From: Tolypothrix sp. PCC 7910
GTDB taxonomy: Bacteria; Cyanobacteriota; Cyanobacteriia; Cyanobacteriales; Nostocaceae
Assembly: GCF_011769525.1 (NCBI RefSeq)
Contig: NZ_CP050440.1
Coordinates: 8,356,001 to 8,420,000 of the forward strand
DNA length: 64,000 bases
Direction: 5' to 3'
Part shown: positions 10,301 to 17,630 of the stretch, piece by piece
Layout of the letters: each line of letters opens with the position of its first letter
Position numbering within the stretch: position 1 is the stretch's first letter
Notes under the pieces: model-generated
Databases searched by the model: none
What the model was told of the DNA's origin: nothing
The model's input: the letters and a program-made list of their open reading frames with translations, nothing else
Translations under genes and position numbers: made by a program

Positions 10301-10754
10301 GGCTGTAGATCATACCATCTCACCCCAGCGCGAACCCCTCATTAACAGCAATTATCCCGATGAACCACAAACCCTGAATGGCGTACGCGTGTTAGTTGTC
10401 GATGATGAACCAGACGCAAGACAATTACTCACCACAGTTTTATCACCCTATGGTGCCCAAGTAATGACAGCAGCATCCGCCGCTGAAGCTTTAGCTGCTG
10501 TGTCACAATTCCACCCCGATGTCCTAGTGAGTGATATCGGAATGCCAAAAGAAGACGGCTATGTGCTAATTCGTAAACTCCGGAACCTACCCCCAGAACA
10601 AGGAGGAAGAATACCCGCAGTTGCACTCACAGCCTACGCCAGGTCAGAAGACCGCACACAAGCCTTATTAGCCGGCTTTCAACTCCACATTCCCAAACCC
10701 GTGAATCCCGCTGAATTAGTCGCAGTCATTGCTAATTTGACAGGGAGGACTTGA
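7365..10754 (+). CDS. CHASE-PAS hybrid sensor histidine kinase with receiver domain
   Basis: The 1129-residue membrane sensor has a first transmembrane helix near 18-38 and a CHASE-type extracellular region of about 80-300 ('RYPGIQGIGFSRRI', 'GYDMYTE'). A second helix near 317-338 is followed by three PAS/PAC modules at about 360-480, 490-610 and 615-735. The HisKA box 'LSHELRTPLN' puts its phospho-histidine near 763. The ATPase has 'NLLSNAVKFTP', 'DNGSGIP' and 'GLGLGLAI'. A C-terminal receiver 'VLVVDDEPDAR...SDIGMPKEDGY' has its phospho-aspartate near 1057. CHASE domains bind small ligands outside the cytoplasm. The ligand and the downstream partner are unknown; no regulator gene follows. 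The start codon overlaps a HIP1 octamer and has no obvious ribosome binding site. Confidence 0.92.
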   Translation: MRSHLSLKSANQLPAWTSYVVLLGTLLLTAGATGLLEITGTAQDKLRFQNAVTRTQDNIQSRLDTYITLLRAGSALFAANEEVSRAEFRAFVERLNLRERYPGIQGIGFSRRISAEQLPGLLSDMQKQGVKNFNLRPNYQRNEYHSIIYLEPLDRRNQAAIGYDMYTETVRRAAMEYARDHGTVAASGKVTLVQEIDQHKQAGFLIYIPVYRQGIIPKTISDRQANLLGFVYSPYRADDLLQGIFGGEQPLVNFDIYDGTEIKPENLLHSSLRNSTVNNPSYHPQFQTTHTIKIAGRSWTMVFKSKPEMDLLSSRNLVPYIGFTGVVISFILFGITRSLNNARNAAETSAAALGVSQAALLESEKRFRRLVESNIFGVACSDFEGNIKYANEYFLRMLGYTIEDMIVGTIHPNKITPAEYVSLDNQAITELRNNGVATPFEKEFIRKDGTRVPILIGSALVQASESKPEEIITFYLDLTIPKQVEAILRQKEEQLRLITNAVPVFISYIDNQQHYGFNNKKYAEWYGVSGSELYGKHIKEVVGEATYKTILPYIETVLSGETVTYEVEITPPHVSSRYIQGAYVPHFSNDGKVEGFVALISDITESKQAQKALQQSEERFRKLTEKARVIPWQADAQTGNFTYVGPQSEEILGYPAIDWYADNFWQEHIHPDDQEWAVKYCIESSLTLDNYEFEYRMLAADGRVVWIYDIVNVLREEGKPQILHGFMIDITDRKLSEQERERLLAEAEAANRMKDEFLGTLSHELRTPLNAMLGWIQLLRSRRFDETTTARALETIDRNTRSLAQLIEDVLDVSRIIQGKLSLNLQQLELIPVVEAAIETVHPAADAKEIRIECRFDSDIGIVIADANRLQQIIWNLLSNAVKFTPKGGKVEVQLQRINSRVQICVSDNGSGIPPEFLPFVFDRFRQADSSSTRSHGGLGLGLAIVRHLVELHGGTVSAESPGIGKGATFIVNLPMRAVAVDHTISPQREPLINSNYPDEPQTLNGVRVLVVDDEPDARQLLTTVLSPYGAQVMTAASAAEALAAVSQFHPDVLVSDIGMPKEDGYVLIRKLRNLPPEQGGRIPAVALTAYARSEDRTQALLAGFQLHIPKPVNPAELVAVIANLTGRT

Positions 10755-10801
10755 GAGACAGGGGACTGGGGAGAAGGAGAAAATTCCTATTACTCATTAC
10801 T

Positions 10802-10826
10802 CATGCCCCATGCCCAATGCCCCATG
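10802..10826. repeat. Heptamer array (CATGCCC)n
   Basis: Two CATGCCC units, one AATGCCC and a partial fourth lie just after the hybrid kinase, preceded by two TACTCAT-like heptamers. The same heptamer family recurs near 32765-32790 and 39150-39170. Confidence 0.85.
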
Positions 10827-10861
10827 TAAAATAGAGTTGACGTACATTACTAGTAGCTAAA

Positions 10862-12706
10862 GTGTCAGACTCTCTACCTTTACGCGATCGCTACCTGGCT
10901 TTAATTGATGAAATTGTGGACACTACCCTCAAGGGCAAGATTAGCTCTGTGGAGCAGGTGTATCAAATGCTGCTTAAAGGGGTGAATCCTGGTACGGGGG
11001 AAGTGTTTGAATTAGTGTTAAGCGATCGCCTGGGTGTGATTCAAAGTCAGGTAGACGGCGAAAAGGATGAGCTGAAAAAAGCTAAGGCTACTCGCTCTTT
11101 AAGAGCCATGAAAACCATTCACAGTCAATGGCTAAGATGGCAAGAACACAACAAAGCTACAGAAGCGATCGTCTCTGCGGTGCGAGAAATTACTACAGCC
11201 GAAGCGGAGGAACGTCTAGCAACATTTCTGAGGTTTACTGACCCCAATCAAAAATATCCTCTAAATTCCCAACAGCTACAGCAATTGTCAAAATCTTTAC
11301 AGCAATTTGCTCAAGCAGATTCAGATTTACAGCAAATATCCCAAGGAATGAACCGAGGTTTAGCTGCTTGGCAACGATTGCAAGAACACTTAGTTAGCTG
11401 GATGTACGAGCAAAATCAAGCACTAGGATTCGGTGGTGTAGCCGGAGAAAGCGGCCCTTGGGCAACTTGGGCAAAGCAGGTTACTAGCCCATTACCCCAA
11501 GGATTACTGCGTACCTTAGCATTAGAGCAATCTGCCATTGAATTTGCCGCACAACAGCGCAGTATTACCCTGGGTGACTGGGTAGAAATGGCCTTTATTC
11601 TGCAATATTTGCAACGGGGTTTAGTTAACTGGTTTGACCAACAACCTTACAATATCCAAGCTGGGTCAAAGTTATCAATTTCTACCTACTTGACGTTTGC
11701 AGTGCTGTGGAGTCAGTTAGCCAGTGGTTTCCAAAATGTAGCCACTATCTACAGCAATGCGGCATCTCAAATGATGCTGCAAATTCTGCGTAACTTTGCT
11801 GTGCGTCCTTATTTTCCCCTTTACGGTGGAATTTTCGCTTCCTTTTCCGGGAATTATTTACGGGATGCCTTAGATTATCTCGATGAACCACTGCGCCAAG
11901 TAGAAAAAACCCAAGAAAAGGCGCGGATTTTGACACTTTTAGGTTATTCACAACGAGCTTTAGGGCAATACGGACGGGCAATTGACTTCCATCAACAAGC
12001 ATTAGATATAGCCAGAAATGCAGGCGATCGCCCCTGTGAAATTGCCAATCTCAATCACCTCAGCCGTACCTACGTCCAAGAACAAGATTATGTAGAAGCG
12101 ATTAACAATAGCCAACGCGCATTAATCCTCAGCCGTCAAGCAGGCGATCGCACTGGAGAAGCCAACGCCTTAATTAATTTAGGCTATAGCGAAGTTATGC
12201 ACGCTCAAGAATTAGAGCAAGTAGAGCCGGAAACCTACGAAATGGCTATTAACTATTTGCAACAAGGCTTAAAGTTATCAGAACAATTAGGCGATATTCA
12301 AAGTAAAGCTTTATGTTTCAGTAGTTTAGGAATCGCCTATCTCGTGATTGGACAACAACAGGATGCGATTAAATATTTAGAAGAAGGCTTTAAAACAGCG
12401 CAGATATCCGGTGACTTATATCTGCAAGGACGCAATTTAGCTTATTTAGCTGAAGCCTATTATCAACTGCAAAATTACGAAAAAGCAATTTACACTGGTG
12501 GTTTAGGAATGTATCTGCTAGAGCAAATTGCCTCCCGTGAATGGCGACAACCAGCCGGATTACTCACAATTTTACAAGGACAAATAGGCACAGCAACCTT
12601 TCAAAATTTCTTACAACTACACCGTCCCAAAATTATCGCCATTATCGGTGTAGATGGCTACGATCATATTCCCCAATTGTTAGCAGATTATAAGGGCGAG
12701 CAGTAA
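10862..12706 (+). CDS. TPR-repeat protein
   Basis: The 614-residue protein starts at GTG 10862. The N-terminal 330 residues are helical and unrecognised, without a signal peptide. From about residue 345 there are successive tetratricopeptide units of roughly 40 residues ('ARILTLLGYSQRALGQYGRAIDFHQQALDIARNAGD', then similar units to about 560). These form a protein-binding superhelix of the kind seen in cyanobacterial signalling or scaffold proteins. It follows the hybrid kinase by 107 bp on the same strand, so co-expression is possible, but the heptamer array in between argues for separate transcription. The partner is unknown. Confidence 0.8.
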   Translation: MSDSLPLRDRYLALIDEIVDTTLKGKISSVEQVYQMLLKGVNPGTGEVFELVLSDRLGVIQSQVDGEKDELKKAKATRSLRAMKTIHSQWLRWQEHNKATEAIVSAVREITTAEAEERLATFLRFTDPNQKYPLNSQQLQQLSKSLQQFAQADSDLQQISQGMNRGLAAWQRLQEHLVSWMYEQNQALGFGGVAGESGPWATWAKQVTSPLPQGLLRTLALEQSAIEFAAQQRSITLGDWVEMAFILQYLQRGLVNWFDQQPYNIQAGSKLSISTYLTFAVLWSQLASGFQNVATIYSNAASQMMLQILRNFAVRPYFPLYGGIFASFSGNYLRDALDYLDEPLRQVEKTQEKARILTLLGYSQRALGQYGRAIDFHQQALDIARNAGDRPCEIANLNHLSRTYVQEQDYVEAINNSQRALILSRQAGDRTGEANALINLGYSEVMHAQELEQVEPETYEMAINYLQQGLKLSEQLGDIQSKALCFSSLGIAYLVIGQQQDAIKYLEEGFKTAQISGDLYLQGRNLAYLAEAYYQLQNYEKAIYTGGLGMYLLEQIASREWRQPAGLLTILQGQIGTATFQNFLQLHRPKIIAIIGVDGYDHIPQLLADYKGEQ

Positions 12707-12800
12707 TTGATAATCCGTAACTTATAATTCGTAATTATAAAAATTGATACCCAGATACATGAATTCTGAAATCAATCGGAGTTCGTAGATTACAAAATAA

Positions 12801-12898
12801 TACCAATTTGAGAAAAGAATGCGACAGATTATAGGGGCATGGCATTGCCTTTCTCTCTAGAATATATTGATGTGTCGCAAACATTATTTGAATTGGTA
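12801..12898. mobile_element. 98-bp MITE-like palindromic element, copy 1
   Basis: A 98-bp block begins TACCAATTTGAGAAAAGAAT and ends with TTTGAATTGGTA. Its ends are imperfect inverted repeats (TACCAATT/AATTGGTA outermost, then ATGCGACA/TGTCGCAA inside). A second block of exactly the same length and order lies at 21967-22064. There is no ORF. The equal length and terminal inverted repeats suggest a small non-autonomous transposable element. The mobilising transposase is not identified. Confidence 0.7.
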
Positions 12899-13127
12899 TA
12901 ATTTAGGTTTTAAATAATAAAATAAATTGAAAAAATGATGGTGGTAAATGGAGTCATAAAAGTCTTAAATCAACAGCAATTCCCAATCCTAAATCCAAAT
13001 AGACTAACTGAACTATGTTTATTTATGTAGATTTTACAAAACATTTAATAAAAAACAAATAAAGTCATAACTTTTACTGAGTATAGGGATTAAACTGTGA
13101 GATAACATATACCGAAATATAGGAAAT

Positions 13128-14078
13128 ATGACTAAAATCATTGTTACAGGAGCAGCTGGATTTATTGGGTCTCACTTAGCAGAAGCATTACTTCAACAAG
13201 GTAAAGAAGTAATTGGTATTGATGAAGTTAATGATTATTACGACCCAATATTTAAACGCAAGAATATTGCACACTTACAAGTATTTCCTAACTTTACACT
13301 TATTGAAGAAGATATTCAGTTATTAGATTGGCCAGCACTACTTCAGGATGTGGAAGTAGTTTACCATCAAGCAGCGCAAGCAGGAGTTAGAGCTAGTTGG
13401 GGCAGAGGTTTCCGTGCTTACACTGAACGCAATATTAATGCTACACAAATTTTACTAGAAGCTGCTAAAGATGCGAAAAATTTGCAAAGGCTAGTATTTG
13501 CTTCTACATCCAGCGTTTATGGTGATGCAGAAACCCTACCCACCCATGAAGGGATTCCTCCTCGGCCTGTTTCTCCTTATGGTATTACCAAGTTGGCAGC
13601 CGAGCGTTTGTGTGGGCTGTATCATAAAAACTTTGGTGTACCTTTTGTATCCCTACGCTACTTTACAGTTTACGGCCCAAGACAGCGCCCGGATATGGCA
13701 TTCCATAAATTTTTCAAAGCTGCTTTAGAAGATGAAGCCATTCCTGTTTTTGGTGATGGACAGCAAACACGAGACTTTACCTTTATTAGTGATGCTGTCG
13801 CCGCCAATTTAGCTGCAGCCACTGCAGCTAATGCGATTGGCGAAATATTCAATATTGGTGGAGGTAGCAGAGTAGTGTTAGCAGAAGTCTTAAATACGAT
13901 GGAAGAAATAATTGGCAAACCCATCAAAAGAAACCATATAGAAAAAGCAATGGGAGATGCGCGCCACACTGCTGCTGATGTTTCTAAGGCGCGGGAAATT
14001 CTCGGATATCAACCCAAAGTTTCCCTCAGAGAAGGTTTAACCCAAGAATGGCATTGGATCAAAGCTTTGTATAGTTAA
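13128..14078 (+). CDS. NAD-dependent nucleotide-sugar epimerase (UDP-glucuronate 4-epimerase-like)
   Basis: The 316-residue extended short-chain dehydrogenase has 'GAAGFIGSH' at 8-16 for NAD binding, 'HQAAQAGVRASW' as in glucuronate/galacturonate epimerases, S128-S129 of 'STSSVYGD', and the catalytic Y151-x3-K155 ('YGITK'). 'RYFTVYGPRQRPDMA' is also typical. It probably interconverts UDP-sugars for cell-surface polysaccharide in the cytoplasm. It stands alone: neighbours are unrelated, so no pathway can be named from context. AGGA lies 5 bp before the ATG. Exact substrate specificity cannot be read from the sequence. Confidence 0.85.
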   Translation: MTKIIVTGAAGFIGSHLAEALLQQGKEVIGIDEVNDYYDPIFKRKNIAHLQVFPNFTLIEEDIQLLDWPALLQDVEVVYHQAAQAGVRASWGRGFRAYTERNINATQILLEAAKDAKNLQRLVFASTSSVYGDAETLPTHEGIPPRPVSPYGITKLAAERLCGLYHKNFGVPFVSLRYFTVYGPRQRPDMAFHKFFKAALEDEAIPVFGDGQQTRDFTFISDAVAANLAAATAANAIGEIFNIGGGSRVVLAEVLNTMEEIIGKPIKRNHIEKAMGDARHTAADVSKAREILGYQPKVSLREGLTQEWHWIKALYS

Positions 14079-14096
14079 AAGATAAAGGCGATCGCC

Positions 14097-14180
14097 AATA
14101 CAGTAATTGAGTTCGCAAAAGCAGCAATTGACATCTCAAATACAGTAATTGGCATCGCAAATACAGTAATAGGGATTTAT
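14097..14180. repeat. Four tandem 21-bp repeats
   Basis: Four imperfect 21-bp units follow the epimerase stop: 14097-14117, 14118-14138, 14139-14159 and 14160-14180. The core of each is AATACAGTAATTG plus a variable half such as GCATCGCA. Units 1 and 3 are the most alike; unit 4 decays at its end. Each is three heptamers long, so this may be a higher-order form of the heptamer repeats. Confidence 0.75.
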
Positions 14181-14340
14181 CGTTGATTCCTTCCCTTTTT
14201 CCCCAATTCCCAATCCCCATTACCTCACCACATAATAGTCTTGCACCTGAGATTCCTGGGTGAAATAGTAGTAACTATATAAATGGTCTCTTAAACTTTG
14301 GTATTTTTGGATATGTATTACAGAATGATATTTGTGAAAT

Positions 14341-15222
14341 TTATTTAATTCCTTTCCTGACCAACTCTGGGATTTGAGAAGGCCGTTCCGCGACTGGAAC
14401 CTGTGCTTCTTGGAAAGCAGCTAATTTATTTTGTGCAGTGCCAAAGTTAGGATCGCGGCCGATGATTGTGGCTAAAGTGCCAGTTTGTCGCCAATGTTTT
14501 CCGGGTGGCGCTTGTCTACCTGCAATGTAGGCAATGACTGGTTTATCGATCGCTTCAATAATATACCTTGCCGCAGCTTCTTCACTCCCACCACCCGGCT
14601 GACCAACTAAAACGATCGCTTCTGTACTTTCATCTTCATCGAGAATTTGTAGCCATTGCAGAAATGAGGAACCAACGATCGCATCACTCCCAATACTGAC
14701 ACTAATCGATTGTCCTAAACCCGCTTTAGTTAACTCCCAAGCAACTTCGTAGGTGAGGGTGCTGCTACGGCTCACAATTCCCACATGACCAGGAGTATAA
14801 AATTCACTTGGGTGAGTACCTAAGAGAATTTTACCTGGCACAATAATTCCCGGACTATTGGGCCCTACTACCAAAGTTTCGTGTGATTCAGCTTTCCTCA
14901 GTAATTGCACCATGTCCAAAGGTGGTACACCCGCAGCAATGATAATAATCTGGCGAATATGAGATGCGATCGCTTCTAATGCTGCATCTAGCACTTGGTA
15001 AGGGTTGACACAAATAATTGTCGTGTCAATTGGCCCAAAATGCCCTACTACCTCCTCTACCAAATCAAATACAGGCAGATCGTACTGTTTTTGCCCACCA
15101 AATCCGGGATTGACACCAGCAACTACATTTGTGCCATAAGCTTTCATCTGAGTAATATGAGTTGCTGATATAAATTCACTGAACCCTTGAATTACAACTT
15201 TGCTGTCTGGCGTTAAGTTCAT
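14341..15222 (-). CDS. Succinyl-CoA synthetase alpha-like protein lacking the active-site histidine
   Basis: The 293-residue protein has the CoA-binding fold of SucD ('VVIQGFSEFISATHITQMKAYGTNVVAGVNPGFGG', 'GPNSPGIIVPG', 'GIVSRSSTLTYEV', 'SIGSDAIVGSSFLQWL'). In E. coli SucD the phosphorylated His246 lies in 'GHAGA'. Aligned by eye through 'APPGK', this protein has 'RQTGT' with glutamine at the same place. Unless another residue substitutes, classic ligase chemistry should fail. An upstream ATG would add 20 residues encoded by a heptamer array; the ATG at 15222 begins the conserved region, so I use that. It follows the beta-like gene on the same strand. It may be a CoA-binding regulator or a ligase with altered chemistry. 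Confidence 0.8.
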   Translation of the reverse strand: MNLTPDSKVVIQGFSEFISATHITQMKAYGTNVVAGVNPGFGGQKQYDLPVFDLVEEVVGHFGPIDTTIICVNPYQVLDAALEAIASHIRQIIIIAAGVPPLDMVQLLRKAESHETLVVGPNSPGIIVPGKILLGTHPSEFYTPGHVGIVSRSSTLTYEVAWELTKAGLGQSISVSIGSDAIVGSSFLQWLQILDEDESTEAIVLVGQPGGGSEEAAARYIIEAIDKPVIAYIAGRQAPPGKHWRQTGTLATIIGRDPNFGTAQNKLAAFQEAQVPVAERPSQIPELVRKGIK

Positions 15223-15226
15223 AAAC

Positions 15227-15268
15227 GGATTGGGGATTAGGGATTGGGGATTAGGGATTGGGGACTGG
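15227..15268. repeat. Heptamer array (GGATTRG) x6
   Basis: Six consecutive heptamers alternate GGATTGG and GGATTAG, the last being GGACTGG. They sit immediately upstream of the alpha-like gene, and in the ORF frame they would encode the spurious N-terminal extension rich in P, N, Q and S. Confidence 0.92.
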
Positions 15269-15385
15269 GACAAAAAATTCAAAATTAAGACATATGTTTG
15301 ACTTTTGACTTCAGACGCGATTAATCATGTCTCTACAACTTTTCACAAAATCGCTTTCTGTCTGTACAAAAATCATGAGGGCTAC

Positions 15386-16612
15386 TTATTTTTTATAAGC
15401 AGTTGACTTAGCCACCCGGACTGATTCTGCTACTGCCTCATCTAAATTTTCTACTAATATTAGGGTATCGCCTTGGGTTTTTAATGAGGCTAAAGCTTTT
15501 CTCGCTGCACTAAATTCAGAACCAGCCAGCCTGACAACTAAGCGGGGAAAGCTAGTTTCACGGCGGCTTTTACTGCCATTAGTACGTACAGATGAGGATT
15601 TGACTTCGCCTTTATCTTGTTGCAAAAATTTACTAATTATTTCTGCAAATTCGTCGGACTGAGGAATGCTACCTAGGAGGTTGAGTAGTATGACTTGAAT
15701 ACTTCTGTCAGCAGCTAGGATTTGCAAACTTCTATCGAGGCGATCGCAAAATGTTGTCTTGGCGGTGTCAGACTGGAAGCTATGTCGCAGATTCAAGCAG
15801 ACACCAGGCTTACCACCAGCATTGGCTACTAAATCTAAAGTTGCCAAGACTGAACCAGTACCATTGCCCAGAATGCCAATTTTACCGTGCATTTCTATGC
15901 CATCCCAATTACCCAAATTGCTATTAACTTCTCCAGGCCGATGAGTTGGGGTAATTTTTGCTGCCATTTCTGCAATATCTGGATGACGACCAATGGAGCG
16001 TTCGTTGACCCTGACTTTACCATTGAGAGCCATTACTTGACCCGTTAAACTGATGGCAAGGGGATTAATTTCTACTAAGTCTAAGTCCTTTTGAATAAAT
16101 AACTGATACATTTTCTCGATCACAGTACTGATCGACTGCATCAATGTACCTTCTAAACCTAGTTTCAAAGCTAGCCTACGGGCATAAAATGGTGAGAATT
16201 CCTGTTCAACAACCACATACTGCATTTTTTCCCCTGCCGTTTCCCAATCAATATCTGCTTCCTTGCAGCCTAAAAGTACTGGTCGGCAAAGGGCGGTATC
16301 TAATACTACTGCTAAATATAATTCTTGCTTGGCATCATATTTAGATTCTGCCAGTAAAACTTCTGGTAACTCGCCCCAAATTGGTAAATTAAAGATAGTT
16401 TGGGCAGCGGCGATCGCATCGATTGTGGTTTCGACTATTCTGACTCCACCAGCTTTCGCTCTTTCAGCTGCATGTACTTGAGATTTCAGTACAACTGGAT
16501 AGCGAATTTTTAACCGCTTCAGATCTGTAGGATGATCGATGCGTTGGGAAGGCAATACCGGAATGCCGATTTTCCCAAACCATTCTTTAACTTGGTACTC
16601 CAATAAATCCAT
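15386..16612 (-). CDS. Succinyl-CoA synthetase beta-like ATP-grasp protein, divergent
   Basis: The 408-residue protein has the SucC layout: 'LLEYQVKEWFGKIGIPV' at the start, 'VLKSQVHAAERAKAGGV', 'LVEINPLAIS' and a C-terminal CoA-ligase domain. Several canonical residues differ from E. coli SucC. 'GGRGK' is 'AERAK', the Mg-ligand aspartate of 'LDGK' is asparagine (N197), and 'LDVGGGA' and 'VNIFGGI' are 'LNLRHSF' and 'LNLLGSI'. It lies upstream of the alpha-like gene, 163 bp apart, so a dimer is likely. I chose ATG 16612 over GTG 16618 because AGGT is well spaced. Both subunits drifting together suggests a changed function rather than decay, as the frames are intact. Confidence 0.78.
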   Translation of the reverse strand: MDLLEYQVKEWFGKIGIPVLPSQRIDHPTDLKRLKIRYPVVLKSQVHAAERAKAGGVRIVETTIDAIAAAQTIFNLPIWGELPEVLLAESKYDAKQELYLAVVLDTALCRPVLLGCKEADIDWETAGEKMQYVVVEQEFSPFYARRLALKLGLEGTLMQSISTVIEKMYQLFIQKDLDLVEINPLAISLTGQVMALNGKVRVNERSIGRHPDIAEMAAKITPTHRPGEVNSNLGNWDGIEMHGKIGILGNGTGSVLATLDLVANAGGKPGVCLNLRHSFQSDTAKTTFCDRLDRSLQILAADRSIQVILLNLLGSIPQSDEFAEIISKFLQQDKGEVKSSSVRTNGSKSRRETSFPRLVVRLAGSEFSAARKALASLKTQGDTLILVENLDEAVAESVRVAKSTAYKK

Positions 16613-17630
16613 GAACACGCACCTGGTAGCGACACTAGCAAAGCATTTCTTTTCTTTGTTTTCTTTAATCTACCGCAGTACTCTCATTACGGAATTCAGC
16701 CTGAGACAGGTATAAATAATCGTTTTCATTGATAAATTTTATCGAATTCAGCAAATGGGGTAAATTAAATTTTACTGCCTACAATTTCGCGGTAGTTCAA
16801 CCAGACGTAATTAATCTCCTCAGTAAATTTGCCTGGATGTTACCAAACCACTATCCACATTAATAACCCTTCAGTAATATAAATTTAGTAATCTACAATT
16901 CCTAGTGTAGAGTGTGAAGTACGATAGCGTAACCTATTACTTCTAAAATCTGACTAAACCAGCCTGTCATATTTTTTCTTAGAGTTTGTCAAGGATCAAA
17001 AGTCAAATTTTCCACATATCTAGACTTTTAAGAGCCAGTTATCTCTCCTTTTAAAGACGCTGGGAGAACAAGCCAGCAAACTGGGGGTTAGCGATACATC
17101 ATCTTGACTTGTGACTCATATAACAAAAGATGTATGTCTCAGTTGCGTAGTCCTGATGAAATCTTGGTGAGAGGAGGCCGCGATCGCCCACCATCAAAGA
17201 TGAAATTTTAATATTTGAGTACTGTGATTAAGATAAATTTTTAGACTTTTACATTGAGATAATTTTGTTACTACTTGAGTACAAATGCTGCGATCGTGGG
17301 TAGTAGCTATGATGCATTTCATTGTGCTAAAGCAAACAGTGAAAATGCCGAAATATTTTATTATGCCCATTTAATTTTGTGAATTTATACTTGTCACATA
17401 ATTGTCACAATTTGACTGTAGCCGTAATAAATTAGGAATTGAAAAAATCTCCAAATCTGGCTCACTGATTGTCTTTGGATATTATCTAGTTGCTAGATAA
17501 TTGTTTTTTTGGTATTCCCTAGTCAAATATGACGACCGTGAAATCACTGCTTTTTTGATTTTTGGTTAAACTCCAGAATTTGTGTTAGAAAGTTGTTCAA
17601 TCTAATTATCCGGCTATGGTTGGTTAAACT
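16613..17630. other. 1-kb intergenic region between divergent genes
   Basis: No ORF of note. It contains a few HIP1-like sites, an AT-rich stretch near 17390-17415 with two TGTCACA half-sites in direct order, and a CTGATGA...GAAA arrangement near 17150-17205 that I examined as a hammerhead and rejected. Promoters for the flanking genes must lie here, but I cannot place them. A small RNA cannot be excluded. Confidence 0.4.

Noticed and set aside
15223-15282. N-terminal extension of the SucD-like protein
   Set aside because: The 20 extra residues are encoded by the heptamer array; the family's conserved start is the ATG at 15222.
17150-17205. Hammerhead-ribozyme-like core, CTGATGA followed by a stem and GAAA
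   Set aside because: The stem directly after CTGATGA does not close cleanly (one extra A), and no partner for stem I was found on the other side. Chance match of short motifs.
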